This document shows positions 46,809 through 55,045 of a DNA stretch of 64,000 bases, piece after piece (position 1 is the stretch's first letter; the number at the start of each line of letters is the position of its first letter). This stretch comes from CAZKNJ01 sp964554185 (GTDB lineage: Bacteria; 4484-113): the NCBI GenBank assembly GCA_964554185.1, contig CAZKNJ010000005.1, positions 9,918 through 73,917 of the forward strand, given 5' to 3'. The notes beneath the pieces were generated by a model that ran no database searches, was not told the DNA's origin, and saw nothing but the letters and a program-made list of their open reading frames with translations. Made by a program: the position numbers and the translations under genes.

Positions 46809-46840
46809 CCAAGCCCTCTCCCGGTCGGGAGAGGGCTTGG
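46809..46840 (-). terminator. Terminator-like hairpin after the dockerin-multiheme gene
   Basis: CCAAGCCCTCTCCCG and CGGGAGAGGGCTTGG form a perfect 15-bp stem with a 2-nt loop, about 33 bp past the stop at 46874. It is likely to isolate the next multiheme gene, which has its own promoter. Confidence 0.6.
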
Positions 46841-46873
46841 GGAGGATGATGCTTGCCGCTATCAGATTAGAGG

Positions 46874-48901
46874 CTATCCGCCGCCGTAGAAGCTGTCGTA
46901 ATCCGCTTGCTTAGCGACCAGTTCCGGGCGGTCGGTCAGCGACGATGGCCCGCCATGACATATGTCCGTCGCCATACATGAATTGATAATCGGGTTGGGC
47001 GAGCTGGCGTCGAGCATGAGGATGGTCTCGCTGGGAGGAATGACCTTAAAGGTGTGGTTAGCAGTATCCCAGGGCAGCGCGGTGGTGCCGGTGGGGGTCA
47101 TATGGCAGTTGACGCAGCGGGAGGCTGGACTGGTTTCGGCGTGGTGAGTGTGCGTCGTCAGGTCAGGCGGATCGCGGTCTACGTGACACGTGTAACAAAG
47201 TGCGTTGGCTTCGGCGGTGGTCGCTGCTTCCGCCGGCATCGGCCGATGGGGGTTGTGGCAGGTCCAGCAGGCCATTTCCGCACCATAGTGGAGGGATTGC
47301 GTGTACTCCGTGTACTGCTGGACGTGGCTTTTAGCGTAGGAAGTGCCAGTGCTGGTCGTCCAGAACCCATCGTCGCCGGTGTCGCCGAAGGAGAGGAGCG
47401 TCCAGTATGCACCGAGGTCGTTGCCCGGTTCAAAGATGCCGGATGCCGCGTTCCACGGGTAATCCAGCAGCGAGCCGCCGAGAGCGTCGCCAGACTGGCC
47501 GCGCGAGTGGCATTGGCCGCACACGGCAATCCGCTCGGCGAAAGTGCCATCGGCGGGGTCGGACGGATTGAAGATGGTCGTAGCGGATGGTGCATTGGCA
47601 TGCGTTTCGCCCGGCCCGTGGCAGCGCTCGCAGGATACGCGGAGATTAAGGTAGCTCGCCAGCCACTCGCCCGTCGGGTCGTTATAGGCGACGGTAGCGC
47701 CGGTGGAAGCGTGGCAGCCGATGCAACTGCGCTCAAAGGAGGATGCGGGATCCAAGTCCGCCAGCGGGCCGACGGCGTCAAACCAGTTCTCCATATGGTA
47801 GGGCTGCCACTGTTCAGCCTGCTCGCTCCAGCTCATTGGCAGCACATAGTCGGAGTGGTTGTCGCGCACGACGAAGGCCTGCATGCGTCCGAAGCCGCCG
47901 CCGATGGTGCGGATGAGGAGGTAGGTGCTGCCGCCGATTTCGGCGAGGTAGCGGCCGGCATCCTGCGAAAGCGTGACCGAGCCGCTAAGCGTGCCGTCGT
48001 TCACGTTGACGGTTCCGCTCCAGTCGGCCACTACGCCGGGATCCTCGTCCGGCAGGCGGTTGGCCAGCATATGCGCGGTGGAGTTGAACTGGGTTGCGTT
48101 GACATCTGAGGAGTGGCAAGTAAGGCAGCGCTGCGGGCCCACGAAGCCAGTAGCGGGCTCGGGGTAATCCGCCGGCGACTCATTGCGGATCGGGTCGGAC
48201 ACCGCGCCCTCGGCGCCGTCCTCCTCACCGATGACGCGGACATAAAGCTCGGTCGTGGGCAGAGGCAGGGCGAAGGTTAGCCGACCGTCGCCGGAGGCTT
48301 CGGTTAGCGGCAGCACGGAGACATCCTCAAATGGGCCGCCGGGCAGCAGCGAGCCCTGAAGGCGGTATCCAGTAAGTCTCTTACCGAAGCCGACGGCGAG
48401 CGGGGTGATGTCTTCGATACCAACCTGCTCGTTGCCGCTGCCGTCCACCACTTCGTCCAAGGGATCATCGCCGACGCGGTGCTTGAAGTGCACCGCTATC
48501 GGCGTGATGTCGGAGATGCCTACGGTGCCGTTCTGGTCGTAGTCGCCGATGTTGTAGTAGCCCCAGGTGAGATTCCATCCTCCCGCGCCGTCATCCACCA
48601 CGCTAAGCGCTGGAGTGTTTTCGGGGCCGGACGGCGGGGTAGACACCAGCTTGCCGCTGCTGCGGGCGGCGAGCTCACTGAGCAGGGCGGAGCGCAGGCT
48701 TTCAAACAGCTCAGCGCTAACGCCTGCAGGAACCGGGTAGCTCTCCACCTCGGCCATCACGCTTTCAAGGCTGCGCGAAGACGCAGAATCAAGGTTAACC
48801 GGCGTGGGATTAGTGCTGCGGATGCCGGACCCGCAGCCGAATAGCCAGGCTGCCGCAGTTAGCAGCAGCACTGCTGCAATTGCACCTATCTTCACTCTCA
48901 T
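46874..48901 (-). CDS. Multiheme cytochrome lipoprotein with dockerin-like repeat (7 CXXCH + 1 CX5CH)
   Basis: 675 residues; lipobox TAAAWLFGC, ATG preceded by GGGAGGGT. Residues about 115-175 form a dockerin-like pair, DYDQNGTVGISDITPIAVHF and an EQVGIEDITPLAVGFG partner. Heme motifs follow: CLTCH, CIGCH, CERCH, CGQCH, CWTCH, CYTCH, CVNCH, and an unusual CMATDICH (46955-46978), which has five residues between the cysteines. Segments around FVGPQRCLTCHSS and CERCHGPGETH resemble c554-type multiheme enzymes. Likely surface cytochrome, possibly docked to a calcium-dependent partner. Downstream of resB in the same direction. Confidence 0.85.
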   Translation of the reverse strand: MRVKIGAIAAVLLLTAAAWLFGCGSGIRSTNPTPVNLDSASSRSLESVMAEVESYPVPAGVSAELFESLRSALLSELAARSSGKLVSTPPSGPENTPALSVVDDGAGGWNLTWGYYNIGDYDQNGTVGISDITPIAVHFKHRVGDDPLDEVVDGSGNEQVGIEDITPLAVGFGKRLTGYRLQGSLLPGGPFEDVSVLPLTEASGDGRLTFALPLPTTELYVRVIGEEDGAEGAVSDPIRNESPADYPEPATGFVGPQRCLTCHSSDVNATQFNSTAHMLANRLPDEDPGVVADWSGTVNVNDGTLSGSVTLSQDAGRYLAEIGGSTYLLIRTIGGGFGRMQAFVVRDNHSDYVLPMSWSEQAEQWQPYHMENWFDAVGPLADLDPASSFERSCIGCHASTGATVAYNDPTGEWLASYLNLRVSCERCHGPGETHANAPSATTIFNPSDPADGTFAERIAVCGQCHSRGQSGDALGGSLLDYPWNAASGIFEPGNDLGAYWTLLSFGDTGDDGFWTTSTGTSYAKSHVQQYTEYTQSLHYGAEMACWTCHNPHRPMPAEAATTAEANALCYTCHVDRDPPDLTTHTHHAETSPASRCVNCHMTPTGTTALPWDTANHTFKVIPPSETILMLDASSPNPIINSCMATDICHGGPSSLTDRPELVAKQADYDSFYGGG

Positions 48902-48926
48902 GGTTACCCTCCCGGGTAAAAACCCT

Positions 48927-48952
48927 CATGGCGGTAATGCCTAACCGCCATG
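48927..48952 (-). terminator. Hairpin between resB and the dockerin-multiheme gene
   Basis: CATGGCGGT and ACCGCCATG form a 9-bp stem with an 8-nt loop; on the minus strand it is followed by AGGGTTTTT, so it may be a terminator or attenuator between resB and the cytochrome gene, whose start is 26 bp further on. Confidence 0.45.
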
Positions 48953-48984
48953 ATTATGATTCTATGTGATGCGCATATGCGGGA

Positions 48985-50553
48985 TCAGTCCGCCCCGTCC
49001 CAGTTCTTCGCGGAGCCCGCAGCACGGCCGGAGATGATGCGCCCCAGTGTTTCATCCAGCCGGAGCTGAAGCCCTTGCCGCACAAGGCGCCAGTCGGAGC
49101 GTCCGTCCTTTGCTCTTACATATACCCGGTCAAAGCCGATCCATAGGGCAAACAGGCTGCCGAGGGTGAGCAAAATGGTTCCGAGGTAAACGATGTCAAT
49201 GCCGCGGTCGAGCTTGTAGGAGAAGATGGAGATAGCCTGCACTTCTTCCTTGCCGCCCATCTTGAGCTCAAGCGAGGAAACGGTTGCGGGCTCATCGGGG
49301 CTCACCATATGGAGGCTGCTATCGCCGCTCATGCTGGTGACCCGCACCAATGCGGTGGGCGGCAGCTCACGGATCAGCGTATTGCCTTCGTAGACTTCGC
49401 CGACTTTGAAGTCGAGCACTTCCACGATGTAGGGGGCTGGCTGGCCGTAGTAGTCGCCTACGCCGCTGCGTGAGACCGCAAGCGTTGACCCTGAGATTAC
49501 CGGCGTAGAAGGAAGTTCTTTGCTGTCCAGTTCAAAGCGCAGTGGGAGGATGTAGCGGTAAGCGCTCTGGTAGATGGTGAGGCCCTCAACGCGCATCGGC
49601 CAGTTGACCGATAGATTCTCTTTTCGTTGTTCGGTATCGCCGACCTTCACGGTGAGGTCGGAAGTGTACTGCCTCACAACGAGGCGCATGAACTCGTCCA
49701 CGTCCTTGTGGCCGGTCTCCATTGAGCTTTCGGTGTACTTGAGCACGTCCATCGGGATATGGAAGCCGTTGAGCTTGAACTCGAAAACTTGCGGCTTGAC
49801 ATGGGTCTGGAGGAACGACTTCAGCCAGCCGGGTTTGTTTTCGACGGGATTCACCGTAACGCGGGTGGGCTTAAAGGGATCAACCGTTACCATGCCGTTC
49901 GCACCGTACATGTAGCTTACTGCCACGCCGAGAAGAACCACCAGAATGGAGAAGTGCATCGCCACCAGCGCCCACAGGCGCAGCGTGCCGCGCTGGCCCA
50001 ACAGGCGCACCGAGCCGTCCGGGGATTCCTGACGCACAACGCTGAAGTGGGCGTGGTGCAGCAGCTCCTCTGCCTTCTGAGCGTCAGCAGCCACACTATT
50101 CTGGAAGGCCTTGCCGGCGCGGTAGAACCGGTCGCTCTTGTCCACCGGAGGCCGCTTGACCGCGTTGATGGCTTCGCGCAGTTTCTTGGTTGTGCAGGCC
50201 GCAGCGCTGACCGCGAGCCAGATGTTCAGCAGCACGAAATACCAGACGGAATAGACGCGGTGGAAGCCGAAGAACCGGATGATAGCCCATTTCAGATCGC
50301 CGTAGCGGGCGATGTAGGCTGCATTGCTGGCACCGTCAGCCTGGTTCCACTGCGGCACCACCGTGCCGATGATGGAGAGAATCGCGACGAACACGAGCAC
50401 CCAAATGGCAACGCTCAGAGAGTTAAGCCAGCGCCAAACAAGATCGGCCAGGCCGGCTTCCTCCGCTATATCCTGCGCCGGCGCGGCGCTCGCTGCGCGC
50501 TCATCTTCGCCGTTGGCGGCGCTGCGGCCGGGCGAGTTGTTTGGTTCAGGCAT
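48985..50553 (-). CDS. resB: ResB/Ccs1-family cytochrome c biogenesis protein
   Basis: 522 residues. Hydrophobic N-terminal part (LNSLSVAIWVLVFVAILSIIGTVVPQ, typical ResB), four membrane segments and a large periplasmic domain (about 240-470) with LTIYQSAYRYILPLRFEL. With CcsA it forms the System II synthetase, which exports heme and attaches it to CXXCH cysteines. Sixteen bp downstream of ccsA. Its position directly upstream of two multiheme genes suggests dedicated maturation capacity. Confidence 0.88.
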   Translation of the reverse strand: MPEPNNSPGRSAANGEDERAASAAPAQDIAEEAGLADLVWRWLNSLSVAIWVLVFVAILSIIGTVVPQWNQADGASNAAYIARYGDLKWAIIRFFGFHRVYSVWYFVLLNIWLAVSAAACTTKKLREAINAVKRPPVDKSDRFYRAGKAFQNSVAADAQKAEELLHHAHFSVVRQESPDGSVRLLGQRGTLRLWALVAMHFSILVVLLGVAVSYMYGANGMVTVDPFKPTRVTVNPVENKPGWLKSFLQTHVKPQVFEFKLNGFHIPMDVLKYTESSMETGHKDVDEFMRLVVRQYTSDLTVKVGDTEQRKENLSVNWPMRVEGLTIYQSAYRYILPLRFELDSKELPSTPVISGSTLAVSRSGVGDYYGQPAPYIVEVLDFKVGEVYEGNTLIRELPPTALVRVTSMSGDSSLHMVSPDEPATVSSLELKMGGKEEVQAISIFSYKLDRGIDIVYLGTILLTLGSLFALWIGFDRVYVRAKDGRSDWRLVRQGLQLRLDETLGRIISGRAAGSAKNWDGAD

Positions 50554-50568
50554 CAGCGAAGCTCCGCG

Positions 50569-51423
50569 CTAGTAGCTGTGAAGCGAGTTGACATTGAAGT
50601 ATTCAACCAGGTAGTTGACGCCCAGGAAAGTGATAAACACCGAGATAATCCCGGCGACGGCGAACCACGCGCTCTTGGCCCCGCGCCAGCCAAAGGCGAT
50701 GCGGGTGTGCAAATACCCGGCCCAGATCACCCAGGTAATCAGGCTCCAGGTTTCCTTGGGGTCCCAGCCCCAGAAGCGCCCCCAGGCCTGGTCGGCCCAG
50801 ATGGCGCCGGTGATGATGCCCGCCGTCAGAATGGGAAAGGCGAAGAGGATGAACTTGTAGGCGAGCAGGTCGTGCTCTTCCAGCGTCATCGTGCCGAAGA
50901 GCTTTTCCGACCAGCCGACTTTGCGCAGCCGCAGCAAGTAGAACACCGCGATTACTGAACCAATCAGCAGCCCGGCGTAAGACAGCATCATCGCGGTTAC
51001 GTGGATGTTCAGCCAGGGGCTTTTCAGCGCCGGCATCAGCGGGCGCGGAGCCTGGGCGGCGCCGGACAACATCGCGTACCCCAGCATCAGGGTGACCACG
51101 CCTACAATCGGCGCACCGAAGAGGCGCGTGCGGATATACCGCTCACTGAAAACATATACCAGCGCGATCATCCACGCGCAGTAGCTGATGGCCTCAAACA
51201 ACGAAGCGGTGGGAAGGATAAACGCCTGGTGCTGGTTCCAGTACTCAAGCACCCTAATCACCTGGAAGGCCGTGTGGCTGGTAAGGCCAAGCACCAGCGC
51301 AATGAACGCAATGAGGCCGACGGTCTTCTTGCGCAAGAAGGTCGAGTACGCCAGGTAAGCGACGGTTGACGCCAGGTAGATGAACAGCCCGGCGCGGAGG
51401 AAGATCACATTTAGTTCGGTCAT
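50569..51423 (-). CDS. ccsA: CcsA/ResC cytochrome c heme-attachment protein
   Basis: 284 residues, about eight membrane segments. The heme-handling WWD motif is clear: WGRFWGWDPKETWSLITW, with flanking His residues in HTRIAFG and HVTAMMLSYAG. It partners ResB in System II maturation. Divergent from the MtrA-like gene at 51698, with a 274-bp gap that holds the mtrA-like promoter. Confidence 0.92.
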   Translation of the reverse strand: MTELNVIFLRAGLFIYLASTVAYLAYSTFLRKKTVGLIAFIALVLGLTSHTAFQVIRVLEYWNQHQAFILPTASLFEAISYCAWMIALVYVFSERYIRTRLFGAPIVGVVTLMLGYAMLSGAAQAPRPLMPALKSPWLNIHVTAMMLSYAGLLIGSVIAVFYLLRLRKVGWSEKLFGTMTLEEHDLLAYKFILFAFPILTAGIITGAIWADQAWGRFWGWDPKETWSLITWVIWAGYLHTRIAFGWRGAKSAWFAVAGIISVFITFLGVNYLVEYFNVNSLHSY

Positions 51424-51605
51424 TTATCCCTCGGAAAAGAGCCTTTACGGTTCACCTTACTACCCTCTCTCCGGACGGATAATCGCTATCCTACTGCATT
51501 CACGGACCGAGGGAGGGCAATGTGCGGCCATCCACATAGATGACCGCACACATTCTATGCCGCCACCCGGCAGCCGTCAACACGACACAATTCCATGACA
51601 CTTCC

Positions 51606-51633
51606 TTGACATCAGAGAGTGGTCGGTTACAAT
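51606..51633 (+). promoter_or_regulatory. Near-consensus promoter of the mtrA-like/mtrB-like pair
   Basis: TTGACA, a 16-bp spacer, TACAAT. The untranslated leader of about 58 nt contains GC-rich inverted sequence (GGCGCC...GGCGCGCC) before ATG 51698. This is the strongest promoter by eye in the window. Confidence 0.7.
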
Positions 51634-51697
51634 CATACGCAGCCGTGACGGTAGGGGATGGCGCCAGTGGCGCGCCCTTCGCCACCAGGGGATTAAC

Positions 51698-52663
51698 ATG
51701 AAACACTTTCTGCTGTCCTGTACTGCTGTTTTGCTTCTGTTCGCAATGGCGCTCTCCATCCCGGCGATCGCGCAAGAAGACGAGGCGGACGAAGACGTTG
51801 CGCCGGTGTATACCTACCGCGATTCCGCAGCGCCCAAGGCTGCGCTGACGGAGGAGCTCGGCGCGGAGTACATCGGAGCCGCCTCATGCTTGATGTGCCA
51901 TGAGGGATACAAGGAGAAGTACCTCGGGACGCTGCACGCGCTGTCGCTGGGCAAGAAGTACGCGCCGCCGTCGGACGCGGGCTGCGAAGCCTGCCACGGC
52001 CCCGGCAGCGTGCACGCGGAGATCATGGGCGACGCCGAAGACGCGCGCTGGCCCGCGCTGGTGCGTTTTGCGGGGGCGAAAAGAAGCTACCGGCAATTCG
52101 CCGTTTGCCTAGACTGCCACCGCAAGACGCGCACCGTTAAGGACTGGAGCGAGAGCGCCCACGGCCTCGCGCAGATTGGCTGCACCACCTGCCACAATCC
52201 GCACGAACGCACGAAGTTCGTGCACCAAGTGACGGGCGAGCAGCCGGACCTTTGCGCCGACTGCCATGCGCACGTGGTTCAAGTTTTCCGCGGCCCGTCG
52301 CACCACCCGGTGCTGGACGAAAGCAAGACCTGCACCCAGTGCCACAATCCCCACAGCGCGAACGGCGCGATGGCATGGACCAAGGACCGCTGGGAGTCCT
52401 GCGGGCGCTGCCACACCTCCGCCACCGGCCCGTACATCTATCCGCACCTTGCCGCTGACAGCGATCTCGGCGATGGCGGCTGCGCCGCCTGCCACGATCC
52501 CCACGGCAGCGCGAACCACGCGCAGCTGAAAATCAGCGGCAACGGCTTGTGCTTGCAGTGCCACACCGACCGCGCTAACCACAAGCCCGGCAGGACCTGC
52601 TGGACGGCAGGCTGCCACAGCCAGGTGCACGGCAGCAACCAGAACCTGCTGCTGCTGCGCTAG
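51698..52663 (+). CDS. Decaheme MtrA/DmsE-like periplasmic cytochrome
   Basis: 321 residues with a signal peptide ending SIPAIAQ. Nine CXXCH (CLMCH, CEACH, CLDCH, CTTCH, CADCH, CTQCH, CGRCH, CAACH, CLQCH) plus CWTAGCH (CX4CH, 52598-52618) give ten potential hemes in about 250 residues. Length, heme density and the repeated CHNPH motif match the MtrA/PioA/DmsE family, which threads into an outer-membrane barrel. The next gene, 20 bp on, codes such a barrel. Predicted to carry electrons across the outer membrane. Confidence 0.88.
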   Translation: MKHFLLSCTAVLLLFAMALSIPAIAQEDEADEDVAPVYTYRDSAAPKAALTEELGAEYIGAASCLMCHEGYKEKYLGTLHALSLGKKYAPPSDAGCEACHGPGSVHAEIMGDAEDARWPALVRFAGAKRSYRQFAVCLDCHRKTRTVKDWSESAHGLAQIGCTTCHNPHERTKFVHQVTGEQPDLCADCHAHVVQVFRGPSHHPVLDESKTCTQCHNPHSANGAMAWTKDRWESCGRCHTSATGPYIYPHLAADSDLGDGGCAACHDPHGSANHAQLKISGNGLCLQCHTDRANHKPGRTCWTAGCHSQVHGSNQNLLLLR

Positions 52664-52683
52664 CCCCAACCAAGGAGTCGCCA

Positions 52684-54369
52684 ATGAGACTTATCGCAAT
52701 AACATGCTTGCTCGCACTTGTGATGGGCATCGCCGCATTCGCCGAGGAGCCGGTGGAGAATCCCTTTTACGAGGACAACCTCGCGCTCTACCAAGAGGCG
52801 CTGGCGCTGCAGGGCAGCCTTGAGGTCGCCGCGACCGCACATACCCGCGACGACGCCACCAACTTCGGGGAGCGGCAACACATTGACAGCTGGCCGCTGG
52901 CGCTTTCGGAGCTAGACCTGCGCTTCTACGACAAGGCGGACGCGGTGTTTGATGTCAGGGGCGAGATGCTCCACAAAGACCGGCTGTACCTGGATTCGTG
53001 GATGGCCGGCGACCACGTCAAAGGCCACTTCAACCTCGCCCGCCAGCGGACGCAAAACGCGAACCAGGCGCCGATTCCGGGCTTCGCCTGGAGCCTGTCG
53101 CGGCATTTGGCGCAGGACGCCAGCCTGGAACTCTGGCTGGGGCACGACCGGGAGTTCGCCGTGGGAGTATCCGAATACTCGGTTGACCGCCAACCGCTCA
53201 GCAATCTCGCGGTAGATGAGACCACGCGCCGTGGGTGGATGGACTACCTGTACCAGCGTGGCGAATGGGAGGCCCGGGCGAACCTCTGGGTTCAGCAGCG
53301 CAACGAGCCGCAGATCGGTATGGACAACGCGGCCTCAGAGGGACTTGACCTCGCGCTGGCCTGGCAGCCTACCGACTCTGACCGTCTGTCAGCGGGCTTC
53401 CGGCGGGTGGCGTCGGACACTGCCGACTTGAACGCGGGCGAGCTGGGCCGCAACGACTTTGAGCTTGAATGGAATCACCGCTTCGGCGGGAGCAACCCGA
53501 TTGGCCTGCGCACTTATTACGAGCGCCGCGTATACGAGGAGACGGCCACGCTCAATTCGCACTGGGGCGTGCGCAACCGCTATGGCCTGAATCTGCGCAC
53601 CTCGGCGGGCGATGTGCGCCTGCTGGAGGGCGGCTGGAAGCGCGAGGATTACAGCTACGAACGGCTGACCTACGAAGTGCCCGGGGTAACCGGCCTGGCC
53701 TATGTGACGGGGCTGACGCCGATTGATTGGGCGCTATTCTACGATCCCATGACAGTTAAGGCGGACACCTGGTACTTGAACACCCGCGCCGATCTGGGCA
53801 ACCACGGAGCGTGGTTTGCAGGCGGCCTGAAACTGCGCCGGATGGACGACACTATGGGCACCGCGCCCATCGGCACGATAGCGCTGCGCCGCGACCGCGA
53901 GTTGAGCTACAACGCGCTGTTCTATGTACCGATAACGCCTGAAGTCGCATTGAACCTTGACCACACGTACTCCGACTGGGATAACGGCCCCAGCGGCGGC
54001 CACACTTCGCTATTTGGGGCGGCGCTGAACTGGACGCCCTGCGAGCGCAGCCAGTTCAATGTGCGGTACAACCGCTGGAGTACCGACAGCGACTATGCCG
54101 CGGGCGCGTGGAACACTGATGCAGACAGCCTGGGCGCGACCTACTCCTGGCAGACGGATAACCACCGGGGAGAGCTGTTCTGCGATTGGTGGAACGCCGA
54201 TGGGCTGGAACAGGCAGACTGGTGGCGGTTGGGTGGCGAATTACGTTGGGGCGACCATGGAAACCCCTGGCGCGTGCGCCTGACTTACGCTGAAGAAAAC
54301 GCCGACTTTCTCCCGATATTCGATAACTCGGACCTTGAAATCCTCGTGGGCTACACTTTCATGTTCTGA
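52684..54369 (+). CDS. MtrB-like outer-membrane beta-barrel (porin of a porin-cytochrome complex)
   Basis: 561 residues; signal peptide MRLIAITCLLALVMGIAAFA, then alternating polar/aromatic strands to a terminal LEILVGYTFMF, with the outer-membrane C-terminal Phe. No cysteine-based heme motif. Ribosome site AAGGAG 6 nt upstream. MtrB/PioB barrels are longer (about 700 or more), so this is a short or divergent version; the link rests on adjacency to the decaheme protein and on barrel character. It would sheath the decaheme cytochrome across the outer membrane. Confidence 0.75.
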   Translation: MRLIAITCLLALVMGIAAFAEEPVENPFYEDNLALYQEALALQGSLEVAATAHTRDDATNFGERQHIDSWPLALSELDLRFYDKADAVFDVRGEMLHKDRLYLDSWMAGDHVKGHFNLARQRTQNANQAPIPGFAWSLSRHLAQDASLELWLGHDREFAVGVSEYSVDRQPLSNLAVDETTRRGWMDYLYQRGEWEARANLWVQQRNEPQIGMDNAASEGLDLALAWQPTDSDRLSAGFRRVASDTADLNAGELGRNDFELEWNHRFGGSNPIGLRTYYERRVYEETATLNSHWGVRNRYGLNLRTSAGDVRLLEGGWKREDYSYERLTYEVPGVTGLAYVTGLTPIDWALFYDPMTVKADTWYLNTRADLGNHGAWFAGGLKLRRMDDTMGTAPIGTIALRRDRELSYNALFYVPITPEVALNLDHTYSDWDNGPSGGHTSLFGAALNWTPCERSQFNVRYNRWSTDSDYAAGAWNTDADSLGATYSWQTDNHRGELFCDWWNADGLEQADWWRLGGELRWGDHGNPWRVRLTYAEENADFLPIFDNSDLEILVGYTFMF

Positions 54370-54456
54370 GCGCGGGGCCGCCCAGATGGTTTACATATCG
54401 CGCCGGTGGAATATGTGGAAAGTGTAACGGGTTTGTCATGCGACTGGACTAATCCA

Positions 54457-54465
54457 TGGTATAAT
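54457..54465 (+). promoter_or_regulatory. Extended -10 promoter of the small membrane protein gene
   Basis: TGGTATAAT; +1 would lie near 54472, giving a leader of about 28 nt that contains the AAGGAGG ribosome site before ATG 54500. Confidence 0.55.
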
Positions 54466-54499
54466 CATAGTGGAGGTTTAGCACCCAAGGAGGTGCATC

Positions 54500-54847
54500 A
54501 TGAGCAACCCGAAAAGGTTCATTGCGATTGTAATCGTGACCATCGGGCTAGTCACAGTCGTTAGCCAGATCGCCGTCGTCATGACCGTCAACGGGATGGT
54601 CGGGTACGGCCAGGTAAAAGCGGTAAGCAGCGTTATGATGCCGACCGCAAGCTCACAGAACGTCCACCCGAGCCTGTTCTCCCAGGCCAGTTTGGATGGC
54701 CTCCGCACCGGACGCGCGGAGCTCCCTCCGCTGGAGGATCGCCTTATGGCCACTGGCGACCTTTTTCTGGCGACAAACGCAAGCAGCCCGAGTGGGGAGT
54801 ACGGGGGTTTGAGCGGCACCGCCGCACCGACGCAGCTTGGCAGCTAG
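54500..54847 (+). CDS. Small single-span membrane or secreted protein, function unknown
   Basis: 115 residues, with its own promoter and a perfect AAGGAGG. One N-terminal hydrophobic helix (FIAIVIVTIGLVTVVSQIAVVM) with positive residues before it, then a low-complexity Ser/Ala/Thr-rich tail. No family recognised. It sits between the porin-cytochrome pair and the end of the 28-heme operon, so a link to that system is possible on position alone. The following 54848-55045 contains no gene that I can support. Confidence 0.55.
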   Translation: MSNPKRFIAIVIVTIGLVTVVSQIAVVMTVNGMVGYGQVKAVSSVMMPTASSQNVHPSLFSQASLDGLRTGRAELPPLEDRLMATGDLFLATNASSPSGEYGGLSGTAAPTQLGS

Positions 54848-55045
54848 CCGTCACTAGACCATCCGCCGGCGCTCCGGCCTGCGACCGGGCTGACCCGGGC
54901 AAAACGGCGACTACTGCATCGGGGCTGCTACATAGCCCAGAGGGTAGCTTTATACCCATCCCCTGAAACCGTGATTACCACGACTCCCTATTGAGCCAGC
55001 GCGAACGCGCACCTCTTCTGCGGCTCGCCCGCGTCGCTTCCGTGA

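Noticed and set aside
54848..55045. GC-rich folded region resembling a riboswitch or terminator between convergent genes
   Set aside because: I could not match the conserved core of c-di-GMP (GEMM) or other riboswitches, and it lies at two 3' ends, not in a leader.
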